From Luteimonas abyssi (lineage in GTDB: Bacteria > Pseudomonadota > Gammaproteobacteria > Xanthomonadales > Xanthomonadaceae), in the NCBI RefSeq assembly GCF_001482195.1, contig NZ_KQ759763.1, positions 2,380,367-2,444,366 of the forward strand: DNA of 64,000 nucleotides, read 5' to 3'. Shown in pieces: positions 47,932 through 56,311 of the stretch. Position numbers and translations under genes: made by a program. The notes below the pieces were generated by a model. The model did not search any database. It had not been told where the DNA came from and saw only the letters and a program-made list of their open reading frames with translations. The stretch's first letter is position 1; every line of letters begins with the position of its first letter.

Positions 47932-48449
47932 GCCGCCGCTCCCACGTCGCGCTTGCCGCCGCGCTTCGCCACCAGCTTCGCCGGTCCGATCACGATCGCG
48001 TGGGACAGCGCCTTGCACATGTCGTACACGGTCAGCGCGGCCACCGTGGCGCCGGTCAGCGCCTCCATTTCCACACCGGTGCGATGGGTGGTGCGCACGG
48101 TGCATTCGATCAGCAGGACGCGCTCGCCGTCCCAGTCGATGGTCAGACGCGCGCCGTCGATGGGCAGCGGATGGCAGAACGGGATCAATTCGTGGGTCCG
48201 CTTGACCGCCATAGTGCCGGCGATGATCGCGGTATCGACGATGCCGCCCTTGGCGCTGCGCAATCCACTGGCGCGCAACTGCTCCGCCACCGCGGCGGGA
48301 AAACGCACCGCACAGCGCGCGGTCGCGCTGCGCGCGGTGACCGCCTTGGCGGAAACGTCGACCATCGTCGGCCGCCCCTCGGGATCGATATGGGTCAACC
48401 GGGGCGCGGCGGCACGGCGGGAACTCGAACGGGAACTGGCAGCGGACAT
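47928..48449 (-). CDS. moaC: Cyclic pyranopterin monophosphate synthase MoaC
   Basis: A 173-residue MoaC that converts the MoaA product into cyclic pyranopterin monophosphate. The motifs are [16 protein letters not shown] (near 29), [20 protein letters not shown] with the catalytic Lys and His (near 81-100), and [20 protein letters not shown] (near 127-146). The 28-residue Arg/Ser-rich N-terminus is longer than usual. It is 25 bp after the NTF2-like gene. Confidence 0.95.
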   Translation of the reverse strand: MSAASSRSSSRRAAAPRLTHIDPEGRPTMVDVSAKAVTARSATARCAVRFPAAVAEQLRASGLRSAKGGIVDTAIIAGTMAVKRTHELIPFCHPLPIDGARLTIDWDGERVLLIECTVRTTHRTGVEMEALTGATVAALTVYDMCKALSHAIVIGPAKLVAKRGGKRDVGAAA

Positions 48450-48474
48450 ACGGATGGGCAGGGCGGAAAACGCC

Positions 48475-48855
48475 TCAGATGGTACCCGCACCGGTGTCCG
48501 GCGTGCCTTGATGGAACGCCATCCGCCAGCGCCCGTCGGCCTCGCGGCGCCACAACGAGGTCCGCAGCGAGCGCGCATGCGCGCCGCCGGCGAGACGCGT
48601 TGCCAGGTAATGCAGGCGTGCGACATCGGCCGTCAGAAACACCACACGCATCGGTCCGGCCTCGAACGCGATCCCCTGCTCCACCGGCAGCGACCCCAGC
48701 ACCTCGGTCTTGCCGAAGACTGCGCCACGTGCGCCGATTTCCATGAAATCGTCGGCGATCAGAGCGGCCACGCGCGCCTGATCCGCACGTGTGGCCGGCC
48801 GCAGCAGCTCGCGCTCCTGCGCGATCAGCATCGCGACGATCTCGTCACCGCTCAC
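48475..48855 (-). CDS. NTF2-like (SnoaL/DUF4440) protein
   Basis: A 126-residue protein with the fold features of the nuclear-transport-factor-2 superfamily: an N-terminal helix ([15 protein letters not shown]), [15 protein letters not shown], and the C-terminal strand [24 protein letters not shown] region. This superfamily includes small isomerases, hydrolases and binding proteins, and the role here is unknown. It starts at a GTG at 48855 overlapping the fosX stop (GTGA), so it is translated after FosX. Confidence 0.78.
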   Translation of the reverse strand: MSGDEIVAMLIAQERELLRPATRADQARVAALIADDFMEIGARGAVFGKTEVLGSLPVEQGIAFEAGPMRVVFLTADVARLHYLATRLAGGAHARSLRTSLWRREADGRWRMAFHQGTPDTGAGTI

Positions 48856-49286
48856 CCTGCCGGACCCTCGGCCCGACCGGCGGTGGCCGCATAGTGCGCC
48901 AGTCGCGTTGCGAGATCGCCGGTGTGCAATTCGAACAGGTGGTTGTCGAAATCGTAAACGTACAGCGACTGCCCTTCCGCCGGATCGCGCGACCGCGACG
49001 GCAGGATCTCGGCACCGATGCGCCGCAACCTCGCCTCGCAATCCGGAAGATCCTGCGCGCCGACGGCGAAGGCCACATGCCGGTAGCTGCGCGTGGCCGG
49101 CGGCTCGCCCGCCATCGCCGCGATCCAGAGACCACCGAGCAGATAGAACCGCTCCGGCGACAGGGAATGGGTGGCTTCGCCGCTGTCGTAGATCTGCTCG
49201 GCGCCCAGCCCCTTGCACAGGAACAGACTCATCCGGTCCAGGTCGCGGACCACGAAGGTGAGATGGCTGAGGCCGCGGATGCTCAT
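48852..49286 (-). CDS. FosX-like fosfomycin epoxide hydrolase (VOC superfamily)
   Basis: A 144-residue vicinal-oxygen-chelate protein. FosX opens the epoxide of fosfomycin with water in a Mn(II)-dependent reaction, inactivating the antibiotic. Predicted metal ligands are His8 (GLSHLTFVV), His70 (SYRHVAFAV) and the glutamate of DNHLFELHTG (about 119). Glu45 (SLSPERFYLLGGLWIA) aligns with the general base that sets FosX apart from the thiol-transferases FosA and FosB. Chromosomal FosX-like proteins can be weak resistance enzymes or act on other substrates. Both ends overlap neighbours (moaA and the NTF2-like gene) by 4 bp. Confidence 0.85.
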   Translation of the reverse strand: MSIRGLSHLTFVVRDLDRMSLFLCKGLGAEQIYDSGEATHSLSPERFYLLGGLWIAAMAGEPPATRSYRHVAFAVGAQDLPDCEARLRRIGAEILPSRSRDPAEGQSLYVYDFDNHLFELHTGDLATRLAHYAATAGRAEGPAG

Positions 49287-50314
49287 CCGCCGACCAGGAA
49301 CATCTCGACCCGGCGGCGCCCGCGTCGGCGCTCGGCATCGCGCAGTTCGCTGTAACGGTCGGCGCGGCGCGTCCACACCTGGGCGAGGCGATCGACCAGG
49401 GCGTCCTCGCCCAGCGCGAGGAGCGGCCGTAACGGCTGTCCGGACGCTGCGAACAGGCAGGTGTACAGGCTGCCGTCGGCGGCCACGCGGGCACGGTGGC
49501 AATCGCCGCAGAACGGCGTGCTGACCGAGCTGACGAAGCCGATCTCGCCGCCGCCGTCGACGAAGCCGTGACGCACGGCCACCTCGCCCCGGTAGTGCGG
49601 ATCCAGCACGCTCAACGGCCAGTGCGCGGCGATCCGCGCGCGCAACTCGGCCGACGGCACCACCCGCTCCGCCGCCCAGCCATTGACGTTGCCGACGTCC
49701 ATGTACTCGATGAAACGCAGCACGTGCCCGCTGTGGCGGAAATGCTCCACCAGCGGCAGCACCTGATCCTCGTTGACGCCGCGCTGGACCACGCAGTTGA
49801 TCTTGAGCGCACCGAAACCGGCAGCCTCTGCCGCGGCGATGCCGGCGAGTACGTCGTCGACCTCGCCGCGCCCCCCCGACAGCGTGCGGAAACGATCGGG
49901 CGCGAGCGCGTCCAGGCTGATCGTGAGCCGCCGCAACCCGGCATCGCGCAGGGCCTGCGCATGCCGTGCGAGCAGGCTGGCGTTGGTGGTCATGGCCAGG
50001 TCGTCGAGCCCAGGCACCGCGGACAATCGCGCGACCAGCTCCGGCAACCCGCGCCGCAGCAACGGCTCGCCGCCGGTCAACCGCAGCTTGCGCACGCCGA
50101 CCCGGGCGAACCCGCGCACCAGGGTCTCGATCTCGTCGAACGACATCCGGCCGGCGGCATCGAAGCCGTAATCGTCGGGGACGCGGTCGGCCGGCATGCA
50201 GTAGCCGCAACGGAAGTTGCAGGCTTCGATCACCGACAGGCGCAGGTCGTGCAGCGGCCGACCCAGGCGATCCAGCGGCAGCACCGGCGACGGCAGGGGG
50301 TCGGGCCGGCTCAT
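49283..50314 (-). CDS. moaA: GTP 3',8-cyclase MoaA
   Basis: A 343-residue radical SAM enzyme for the first step of molybdenum cofactor synthesis. The N-terminal [4Fe-4S] site is CNFRCGYC (near 32-39) and the C-terminal cluster is CGDCHRARVAADGSLYTC (near 269-286). LRLTGGEPLLRRGLPELV (near 78-95) binds SAM. The usual C-terminal GG pair needed for activity is present (FLVGG). Its start overlaps the metallo-beta-lactamase gene and its stop overlaps fosX, each by 4 bp. Confidence 0.95.
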   Translation of the reverse strand: MSRPDPLPSPVLPLDRLGRPLHDLRLSVIEACNFRCGYCMPADRVPDDYGFDAAGRMSFDEIETLVRGFARVGVRKLRLTGGEPLLRRGLPELVARLSAVPGLDDLAMTTNASLLARHAQALRDAGLRRLTISLDALAPDRFRTLSGGRGEVDDVLAGIAAAEAAGFGALKINCVVQRGVNEDQVLPLVEHFRHSGHVLRFIEYMDVGNVNGWAAERVVPSAELRARIAAHWPLSVLDPHYRGEVAVRHGFVDGGGEIGFVSSVSTPFCGDCHRARVAADGSLYTCLFAASGQPLRPLLALGEDALVDRLAQVWTRRADRYSELRDAERRRGRRRVEMFLVGG

Positions 50315-51063
50315 GCCATCGCCTCCGCAGCCGGATCCGCCAACGCCAGCACCTCGCCCGCATCGGCCACCCGGTGGCCGCGCGCGCGCAGCGCCCGGGC
50401 GTCGGCGCGCGAGGCGTGGTGATACAGCACGCAACGCGCCAGCAAGTCGGCCGGATACTCGCGCTCGAGATCGTCGATGCCGCTGTGCGACGGGTTGCCA
50501 TGCAGTGCGCAGTCGTGGGCGACGAGTTCGTCGCGATCGGCATGACGCGCGAGCATCTCGGGAATCGGCCGCGTGTCGCCGCTCCACACCAGACTGCCCG
50601 GCAAACGCAGCCCGAATGCTGTGTCGGGCCAGTGGTGGCGGACCGGAAAGACTTCCAGACGCACTCCGTCGTGCCAGAACGCGTCGCCCACCGGAATCAG
50701 CCTGAACGCCTCCCAGAAGTTCGCGCCGCCCTCGGCCAGCACGTTCGGGTAGTCGCCGATGCGCCGATGCAGCAGCGGCACCAGCGGCGCCGGCACGTAC
50801 ACCGGCATGCGGCCACGGCGCGCGGCGTCGAAATACTCCGACACGAACAGCCGCTCGAACCCCGCCACATGATCGAGATGGGTGTGGGTCACGAACAGCG
50901 CGCGCGGCGGCGCGCCGTACTCGGCCAGCAGCGCGGTCAGGCCCTCGCCGCCGCAATCGATGGTCAGCCACGGCGCATCGTCGCGCTCGATGGTCGCCAT
51001 CGGCGAACCCAGCTCGACCGCCGAGGCATTGCCCACCCCATGGAACCGCAGTGCCCAGGACAC
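50311..51063 (-). CDS. Metallo-beta-lactamase-fold hydrolase (RNase Z-like)
   Basis: A 250-residue binuclear metal hydrolase. The HxHxDH motif is FVTHTHLDHVAGFERL (near 58-73), with further ligands in VRHHWPDTAFGL (near 143), SGDTRP (near 160) and the late YHHASRADA (near 218). It lacks the long exosite arm of RNase Z. Its substrate is not recognisable; candidates are phosphodiester or cyclic nucleotide compounds. It starts at a GTG 2 bp after the kinase gene and its stop overlaps moaA. Confidence 0.82.
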   Translation of the reverse strand: MSWALRFHGVGNASAVELGSPMATIERDDAPWLTIDCGGEGLTALLAEYGAPPRALFVTHTHLDHVAGFERLFVSEYFDAARRGRMPVYVPAPLVPLLHRRIGDYPNVLAEGGANFWEAFRLIPVGDAFWHDGVRLEVFPVRHHWPDTAFGLRLPGSLVWSGDTRPIPEMLARHADRDELVAHDCALHGNPSHSGIDDLEREYPADLLARCVLYHHASRADARALRARGHRVADAGEVLALADPAAEAMA

Positions 51064-51064
51064 G

Positions 51065-51850
51065 TCAGTAGCCCTTCGCCCAGCGGGCGTCGTAGGCGGC
51101 TCGCAGCCGCGCGAAGTCGGCGCGGACCTCGGCCTCGGGCCGCGCCCCCCGCAGCTTCACCAGCGAACGCTCGAGCCGGGTGAGGTTGCGCGCCCGCCAG
51201 CCGGTTTCCGGCAAGCGGCGGCGGCCGCGGTCGAAATCGATCAACCAGCCCGCGTCGGCCGCGTCGAACAGGATGTTGTGCGCATTGAGATCCGCGTGAT
51301 CGAGGCCGGCGCGATGGAACCGCGCCACCAGCAGGCCGGTGGCCTCCCACGGGCCGTCGCGTCCCTGCGCGGCGACCCGCTCGGCCAGCGTGAGGACGCC
51401 ATCCAGGCGGCGGACCAGGATCGCGGCGCGATAGCCCATGCCGCGTCGCAGATAGCACGCGGCGATCGGCTCGGGGACCGGCAGGCCATCGCGGTGCAGA
51501 TCCCGGGTCAGACGGAACTCGGCGAAGCTGCGTGTCCGGTCCGCACCGCGCCAGCCATACCGGTCCCGGCTCACGCGTGCCGCCATGCCGCCGCGCCGGT
51601 ACTGCCGCAGCACCGCGTCGCCGAACGGTCCCTGGACGAACCAGGCCCCGCCACGCCCGCCGCTGTCGACCGGCCGTGCGCGATCGCCCCAGGCCTCGGG
51701 CTGGAACCAGTCCGCACGCGCCTCGCGCGCCAGCGCGGCGTCGCACAGGATCGCGCCCTGCCCTTCGGACGCACGCTCGCGCCCCGCGCCCTGGACAAGC
51801 TGGGCACCCTGGAAGGGAATCAGGCTCTCGGTCGCGTCGAATCGCACCAT
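51065..51850 (-). CDS. kdkA: 3-deoxy-D-manno-octulosonic acid kinase
   Basis: A 261-residue lipopolysaccharide kinase that phosphorylates Kdo of the inner core using ATP. The kinase catalytic loop [13 protein letters not shown] (near 194-206) and the DFG-equivalent [19 protein letters not shown] (near 213-231) match Kdk[21 protein letters not shown] (near 98-117) holds the conserved lead region. It is first in the leftward run to the moa genes, and divergent from a heptosyltransferase-like gene that also concerns the core oligosaccharide. Confidence 0.88.
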   Translation of the reverse strand: MVRFDATESLIPFQGAQLVQGAGRERASEGQGAILCDAALAREARADWFQPEAWGDRARPVDSGGRGGAWFVQGPFGDAVLRQYRRGGMAARVSRDRYGWRGADRTRSFAEFRLTRDLHRDGLPVPEPIAACYLRRGMGYRAAILVRRLDGVLTLAERVAAQGRDGPWEATGLLVARFHRAGLDHADLNAHNILFDAADAGWLIDFDRGRRRLPETGWRARNLTRLERSLVKLRGARPEAEVRADFARLRAAYDARWAKGY

Positions 51851-51959
51851 CCATGCAGTTTAGCGGTGCCGGCCCGCCGCGCGGCGTCTGCGCCGCCACC
51901 GCTTACACTGCCGTTCGCGAAACGCACCGTCGCATTCCTTCCCACCACGACCCCAGCCC

Positions 51960-53039
51960 ATGCCGCCATCGCCCGCCCCCCCAGCGCCCGACTCGATCTG
52001 CCTGCTGCGCCTGTCCGCGCTGGGCGACGTGACCCACGTTGTGCCGCTGGTCCGCACCCTGCGTACCGCCTGGCCGGAGACCGCACTGACCTGGATCGTC
52101 GGGCGCGGCGAGCAGAAACTGCTCGATGGCCTGCCCGGCGTCGACTTCGTGGTCTACGACAAGAAGACCGGCATCGCCGGCATGCGCGCGGTCCGCCGTG
52201 GTTTCGGCGGACGGCGTTTCGGGGCCCTGCTGCAGATGCAGGTGGCCGCACGGGCGAACCTGCTGTCGGCCTTCGTGCCCGCACGCCGCCGTGTGGGCTA
52301 CGACCGGTCGCGCGCGAAGGACCTCCACGGCCTGTTTATCAACGAACGGATCCCCGACCGTCCCGGGATCCATGTGCTCGACGCGATCGGCAGCTTCTGC
52401 GAGCCGCTCGGCCTGCGGCAACGCGAGGTCGTGTGGGACCTTCCCGTCCCGGCCGATGCCTGGACGTGGGCCGCGGCCCAGTGGCCCGACGACGACCGCC
52501 CGGCGCTGCTGATCTCGCCCTGCTCCAGCCACGTGCTGCGCAACTGGCGCGCCGATCGCTATGCCGCAGTCGCCGACCACGCGTTGTCACGTGGCTGGCG
52601 GGTGGTGCTGTGCGGCGGGCGCAGCGCACTGGAGCGCGACACCGCCGATGCCATCCTCGCCGCCATGCAGGGTGAGGCTTTGGACCTGGTCGGCAAGGAC
52701 ACCCTCAAGCAGTTGCCCGCCTTGCTCGCGCGCGCCGCGCTGGTGATGACGCCCGACGCCGGCCCCATGCACATCGCCAACGCCATGGGCGCCAAGGTGC
52801 TCGGCCTGCATGCGGCCAGCAATCCTGCCCGCAGCGGGCCTTACTCCGATCTGCGTTACTGCGTGGACCGTTACGACGATGCCGCCCGCCGCTATCTCGG
52901 CCGTTCAGCCGACGACCTGAAGTGGGGTGCAAAGATCGAACGCGAGGGCGTCATGGATCTCGTCACCGTGACCGACGCCATCGATGCCTTCGAACGGTAT
53001 GTCGAAGACCGCGATCACGGTCGCCTGTCCACAGGATGA
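51960..53039 (+). CDS. Glycosyltransferase family 9 (heptosyltransferase-like)
   Basis: A 359-residue inverting GT-B enzyme of the ADP-heptose:LPS family. It has the start ICLLRLSALGDVTHVVPLVR (13-32), the nucleotide-sugar domain with ISPCSSHVLRNWRADRYAAV (near 185-204), and TPDAGPMHIANAMGAKVLGL (near 263-282) containing the conserved DxGxxH region. Heptosyltransferases extend the inner core of LPS on the cytoplasmic side. Which acceptor it uses cannot be told. It is next to kdkA across a 109-bp divergent gap and overlaps the next gene by 4 bp. Confidence 0.88.
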   Translation: MPPSPAPPAPDSICLLRLSALGDVTHVVPLVRTLRTAWPETALTWIVGRGEQKLLDGLPGVDFVVYDKKTGIAGMRAVRRGFGGRRFGALLQMQVAARANLLSAFVPARRRVGYDRSRAKDLHGLFINERIPDRPGIHVLDAIGSFCEPLGLRQREVVWDLPVPADAWTWAAAQWPDDDRPALLISPCSSHVLRNWRADRYAAVADHALSRGWRVVLCGGRSALERDTADAILAAMQGEALDLVGKDTLKQLPALLARAALVMTPDAGPMHIANAMGAKVLGLHAASNPARSGPYSDLRYCVDRYDDAARRYLGRSADDLKWGAKIEREGVMDLVTVTDAIDAFERYVEDRDHGRLSTG

Positions 53040-53542
53040 GCCCCATGCCGCACCCGACCACACCGCCCTCGCCCCGTCCGACCGCACTCGCGCGCCTGGC
53101 TCGCCCACTGCTGCTGGGAGCCGGCGTACTGGTCGCGCTGGCGACGCTGGCGATCGCCGACATGCGCCAGCCCGGCGCCGATGCCGGCCAATGGCTGTTC
53201 ATGGCCGGCCTGATCGTGGCCGGCTTCCTGCCGTACGCCATCCTCGTACTGGCCGCCCGCACCGGACCGGCCTGGGTGGCGGTACTCGCCGGCCTGGCAA
53301 TGGCGGCGCTCGACCTCGCCGCCCGCGTACGCGTGCGCTGGTTCCCGCAGGATGCGCAGGACGGACTGCTGCTGGTCGCGTTGCCGGTGTGGTTGATTCC
53401 GGCGGCCCTGGTGCTGTGGTGCGCGATGGCGGTGGTCCAGGGCATCCGTCTGGCCGACGCGCGGCGCAGTGCGGAGGCCGCGCGCCGGGCGCGCGGCGAT
53501 CGGGATCAGCGCGACGCCGGTGGCTCCGCGCCGCCGCGGTAA
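53036..53542 (+). CDS. Unknown four-helix membrane protein
   Basis: A 168-residue protein with four hydrophobic helices (about 22-42, 52-73, 77-95 and 113-135) between a Pro-rich start and an Arg/Asp-rich end. I do not recognise a family. Its ATG overlaps the glycosyltransferase stop (ATGA), which suggests a role at the same envelope step. Its last 37 bp overlap the end of the convergent DUF6165 gene. Confidence 0.72.
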   Translation: MSPMPHPTTPPSPRPTALARLARPLLLGAGVLVALATLAIADMRQPGADAGQWLFMAGLIVAGFLPYAILVLAARTGPAWVAVLAGLAMAALDLAARVRVRWFPQDAQDGLLLVALPVWLIPAALVLWCAMAVVQGIRLADARRSAEAARRARGDRDQRDAGGSAPPR

Positions 53543-53925
53543 TCCTCGTAGGACTTCTCCTCGACGTAGCTGGATCCGAGCGCGAGATTGATCTCCTTCT
53601 TCACCCGGGCCCGCTCGTCGTTTTCGAAGTAGACGCTGCGTGCCAGACGCACGAACTCGTCGTCGAAGGCCTGCGCCTTCTCCTTGATCCGGATGTCGTC
53701 CTCGATCACCCACAACCGCTCGTTGACGGCCTTGAGCTCCGCGCGCAGGCGGGCGATGTCGTGACCGGCGGCCGGATGCGCCATCCAGGTCTTCTCCAGC
53801 GCCGACAGCTCGTTGCGCACATTGGCGAGCTTGGCCGGATCGGCGATCCGCTCGGACTTGATCTGCAGGATGGCGATCTTGTCGAGCAGTTCGCCGAAGG
53901 ACACGGGGACGAGGATTTCGGACAT
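53506..53925 (-). CDS. DUF6165 family protein
   Basis: A 139-residue helical protein whose start EILVPVSFGELLDKIAILQI (3-22) and middle AVNERLWVIEDDIRIKEKAQ (near 66-85) are typical of DUF6165, a family of unknown function often found near LPS or glycosyltransferase genes. A long helix and no membrane segment suggest a soluble coiled-coil. It is convergent with the membrane protein gene and overlaps it at the 3' end. Confidence 0.82.
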   Translation of the reverse strand: MSEILVPVSFGELLDKIAILQIKSERIADPAKLANVRNELSALEKTWMAHPAAGHDIARLRAELKAVNERLWVIEDDIRIKEKAQAFDDEFVRLARSVYFENDERARVKKEINLALGSSYVEEKSYEDYRGGAEPPASR

Positions 53926-53976
53926 GGACGCGCAACCTGGGCAAAGAAGGTCAGTGTAGCGCGGCGCTTTGCCCGC

Positions 53977-54005
53977 TTGTCCGGCGCCGGGCGCCCCCGT
54001 ATCAT
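53977..54005 (+). promoter_or_regulatory. Sigma-70 promoter of tRNA-Ser(CGA)
   Basis: TTGTCC, a 17-nt spacer and TATCAT, ending 34 bp before the tRNA. It has the same -35 core (TTGTC) and spacing as the tRNA-Ser(GGA) promoter at 45719-45747. Confidence 0.7.
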
Positions 54006-54039
54006 GTGCGGCCCCGTGGTCTGAGGCTGCGGGGCCACC

Positions 54040-54130
54040 GGAGAGGTGGCAGAGTGGTTGAATGTACCTGACTCGAAATCAGGCAGGCGTTTATAGCGCC
54101 TCGGGGGTTCGAATCCCCCCCTCTCCGCCA
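54040..54130 (+). tRNA. tRNA-Ser(CGA)
   Basis: A 91-nt class II tRNA with acceptor GGAGAGG/CCTCTCC, encoded CCA, long variable arm and T-loop GGTTCGAATCC. The anticodon CGA is at 54074-54076 (reads UCG). It has its own promoter and terminator. Confidence 0.97.
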
Positions 54131-54137
54131 GAGTCGC

Positions 54138-54167
54138 GAAACGCCCCGTCAGGGGCGTTTCTCTTTT
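54138..54167 (+). terminator. Intrinsic terminator of tRNA-Ser(CGA)
   Basis: GAAACGCCCC-GTC-AGGGGCGTTTC followed by TCTTTT, 8 bp after the tRNA CCA end. Confidence 0.88.
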
Positions 54168-54280
54168 CCGCGCGTCATCTCTGCTAGGTTTAGCGCCATG
54201 CGCCCCCTCCGCCCGAGACGTCCGCGCCCGCCCCGCATCGCCAGCCCTTGGCCGGCGCCTTCGCCGCAGTCGCGACGCGC

Positions 54281-54988
54281 ATGATCGAATTCGGGCACCT
54301 CACCCATGCCGGCCTGCGGCGGGAACTGAACGAAGATACCTACTACGGCGATGCCGAGCTCGGCCTGTGGCTGGTCGCCGACGGCATGGGCGGCCACGAG
54401 TACGGCGAGGTCGCCAGTGCGCTGGCGCGAGAGGCCGTGGTGCGCGAGGTCCGGCGCGGCACCGAGTTGCCGCGTGCGATCCAGATCGCCGACGAGGACA
54501 TCATCCGCGCGTCGCGGCAACGCCACGACACGCTGCCCATGGGCACCACGATCGTCGCCGCGCGCATCGAGGGCCGCCGGTTCCAGGTCGCCTGGGTCGG
54601 CGACAGCCGCGTCTACCTGTGGCGCGACGGACGCCTGGTGCAGCTTTCGCAGGACCACAGCTACGTGCAGGAACTGATTTCCCAGGGCACGATCAGCATC
54701 GACCAGGCCCGCCATCACCCGCATCGCAACGTGGTCACCCAGGCCCTCGGCGTCACCGATCCGGACGCGCTGAAGGTCGAGACACTTTCGGGCGAGCTGA
54801 GCCCCGGCATGCAACTGTTGCTGTGCAGCGACGGGCTGACCGAGGAGGTCGACGACCGCGGCATCGCCCGGGTACTGGCCCACCACGAATGCAGCGCGCA
54901 GGAATGCGTCGACGGACTGGTCGCCGCCGCGCTGGACAACGGCGGCTCGGACAACATCACCGTGGTGCTGATCCGCAGCCTGGCCTGA
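54281..54988 (+). CDS. PP2C-family serine/threonine phosphatase
   Basis: A 235-residue bacterial PP2C (Stp/PrpC type). The metal-binding motifs are in order: RRELNEDTYYGD (near 12-23), LVADGMGGHEYGEVAS (near 31-46), PMGTTIVAARI (near 87), VAWVGDSRVYLWRDGRL (near 104-120), LLLCSDGLTEEV (near 186) and GGSDNITVVLI (near 221). It removes phosphate from Ser or Thr of targets. No partner kinase gene lies next to it. The ATG at 54281 gives the standard N-terminus; a TTG at 54248 would add an unlikely lead. Confidence 0.93.
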   Translation: MIEFGHLTHAGLRRELNEDTYYGDAELGLWLVADGMGGHEYGEVASALAREAVVREVRRGTELPRAIQIADEDIIRASRQRHDTLPMGTTIVAARIEGRRFQVAWVGDSRVYLWRDGRLVQLSQDHSYVQELISQGTISIDQARHHPHRNVVTQALGVTDPDALKVETLSGELSPGMQLLLCSDGLTEEVDDRGIARVLAHHECSAQECVDGLVAAALDNGGSDNITVVLIRSLA

Positions 54989-55113
54989 CGGCCGCACAGC
55001 CGCCGGCGGACGCGCGCGCGTGCTCTTCCCGGCCTCCTGCCGCATAGGGCGATCGTGCCGCAGCGGCCTGCAGCCTCGCGATCGGTCGTCCCTGCCGCTG
55101 TCCGGCGCGTTCT

Positions 55114-55821
55114 TCAGCCGGCGTCCCAGACGGCCTGACCGCCCGCCCGCTTGCGGATGGCCTCCATCCGCGCGGCGTGCGCGGCCAGATCGGCTTCCGG
55201 TACCACGATCTGCGGGCGCGGCCCGGCCGCCATGTGCCCCAGCGCCGCAGCCGCCGAGACCCGGGACGTCGCATCCTCCATCGCGCCGAACCCGATCTCG
55301 CCCTGCCCCGACGTCAGCGCCAGGTACACCTCGGCCAGCAACTGGGCATCGAGCAGTGCGCCGTGCAACTGGCGGTGGGCGTTGTCCACGCCCAGACGCT
55401 TGCACAGCGCATCGAGCGAGTTGCGCTGACCCGGATATCGCTTGCGTGCGACCGCCAGCGAATCGAGCACGCTCACCCGCTCGGCCAGGAGGCCGTAGCG
55501 GCCGTCGAACCTCGCCAGTTCGGCCTCCAGGAACCCCATGTCGAAGGCCGCGTTGTGGATCACCAGTTCGGCGCCGTCGACGAACGCCAGGAATTCCTCC
55601 ACGACGTCCTCGAACAGCGGCTTGTCGGCCAGGAACTCCAGCGTCAGGCCGGTGACTTCCTGCGCGCCCTGCTCGAACTCGCGCTGCGGATTCATGTAAC
55701 GGTGGAAGGTCCGGCCGGTCGGGCGGCGCTCCACCATCTCCACGCAGCCGATCTCGACCACGCGATTGCCCTTCTTCCACTCCAGGCCGGTGGTTTCGGT
55801 GTCGAGAACGATCTGGCGCAT
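55114..55821 (-). CDS. dnaQ: DNA polymerase III subunit epsilon
   Basis: A 235-residue 3'-5' proofreading exonuclease. ExoI is LDTETTGLE (6-14), ExoII is IHNAAFDMGFL (near 92-102), and ExoIII with the catalytic His is HGALLDAQLLAEVYL (near 150-164), the DnaQ-H type. A C-terminal region of about 45 residues would bind the alpha subunit. The start ATG 55821 gives the standard MRQIVLDTETTG; an earlier in-frame ATG is not conserved. It is downstream of rnhA. Confidence 0.95.
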   Translation of the reverse strand: MRQIVLDTETTGLEWKKGNRVVEIGCVEMVERRPTGRTFHRYMNPQREFEQGAQEVTGLTLEFLADKPLFEDVVEEFLAFVDGAELVIHNAAFDMGFLEAELARFDGRYGLLAERVSVLDSLAVARKRYPGQRNSLDALCKRLGVDNAHRQLHGALLDAQLLAEVYLALTSGQGEIGFGAMEDATSRVSAAAALGHMAAGPRPQIVVPEADLAAHAARMEAIRKRAGGQAVWDAG

Positions 55822-55855
55822 GCGGTCCTGCGGTGACGGAAGAAGCGGGAAGAGC

Positions 55856-56311
55856 TTAGCCGACGGCGGCACCGGCGCGCTGGCGGACGGCCTGATCGCG
55901 GGCGAGCGCGTCGACGCGTTCGTTGTCGGGATCGCCGTTGTGGCCCTTCACCCAACGCCATTCGACCTGGTGCTGACGCGCCGCCGCGTGCAGGCGCTGC
56001 CACAGCTCCTGGTTCTTCACCGGCTCGCCGGCGGCGGTACGCCAGTTGCGTCGCACCCAATTGGGCATCCATTCGGTGATGCCCTTGCGCACGTATTGCG
56101 AATCGGTCTGCAGCATGACCTCACAGGGCTCGGTCAAGGCTTCGAGCCCGGCGATCGCCGCCATCAACTCCATGCGGTTGTTGGTCGTCAGCGGCTCGCC
56201 GCCGACCAGTTCCTTTTCCTTGCCGCGATAGCGCAGCAACGCCGCCCAACCGCCCGGCCCCGGATTGCCCAGGCAGGCGCCATCGGTGTGGATCTCGATC
56301 GACTTGCGCAT
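55856..56311 (-). CDS. rnhA: Ribonuclease HI
   Basis: A 151-residue enzyme that cuts RNA in RNA-DNA hybrids. The four acidic residues are present in [16 protein letters not shown] (near 7-22), [12 protein letters not shown] (near 42), [12 protein letters not shown] (near 66) and [12 protein letters not shown] (near 130). It has the usual E. coli length. Its ATG shares a base with the methyltransferase stop (TGATG). The order methyltransferase-rnhA-dnaQ is the same as yafS-rnhA-dnaQ in E. coli. Confidence 0.96.
   Translation of the reverse strand: MRKSIEIHTDGACLGNPGPGGWAALLRYRGKEKELVGGEPLTTNNRMELMAAIAGLEALTEPCEVMLQTDSQYVRKGITEWMPNWVRRNWRTAAGEPVKNQELWQRLHAAARQHQVEWRWVKGHNGDPDNERVDALARDQAVRQRAGAAVG

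Noticed and set aside
45793..54130. A genomic island bounded by the two tRNA-Ser genes
   Set aside because: The tRNA 3' ends share short stretches, but the region carries moa and LPS core genes, has no integrase and shows no evident composition change, so island status is not supported.
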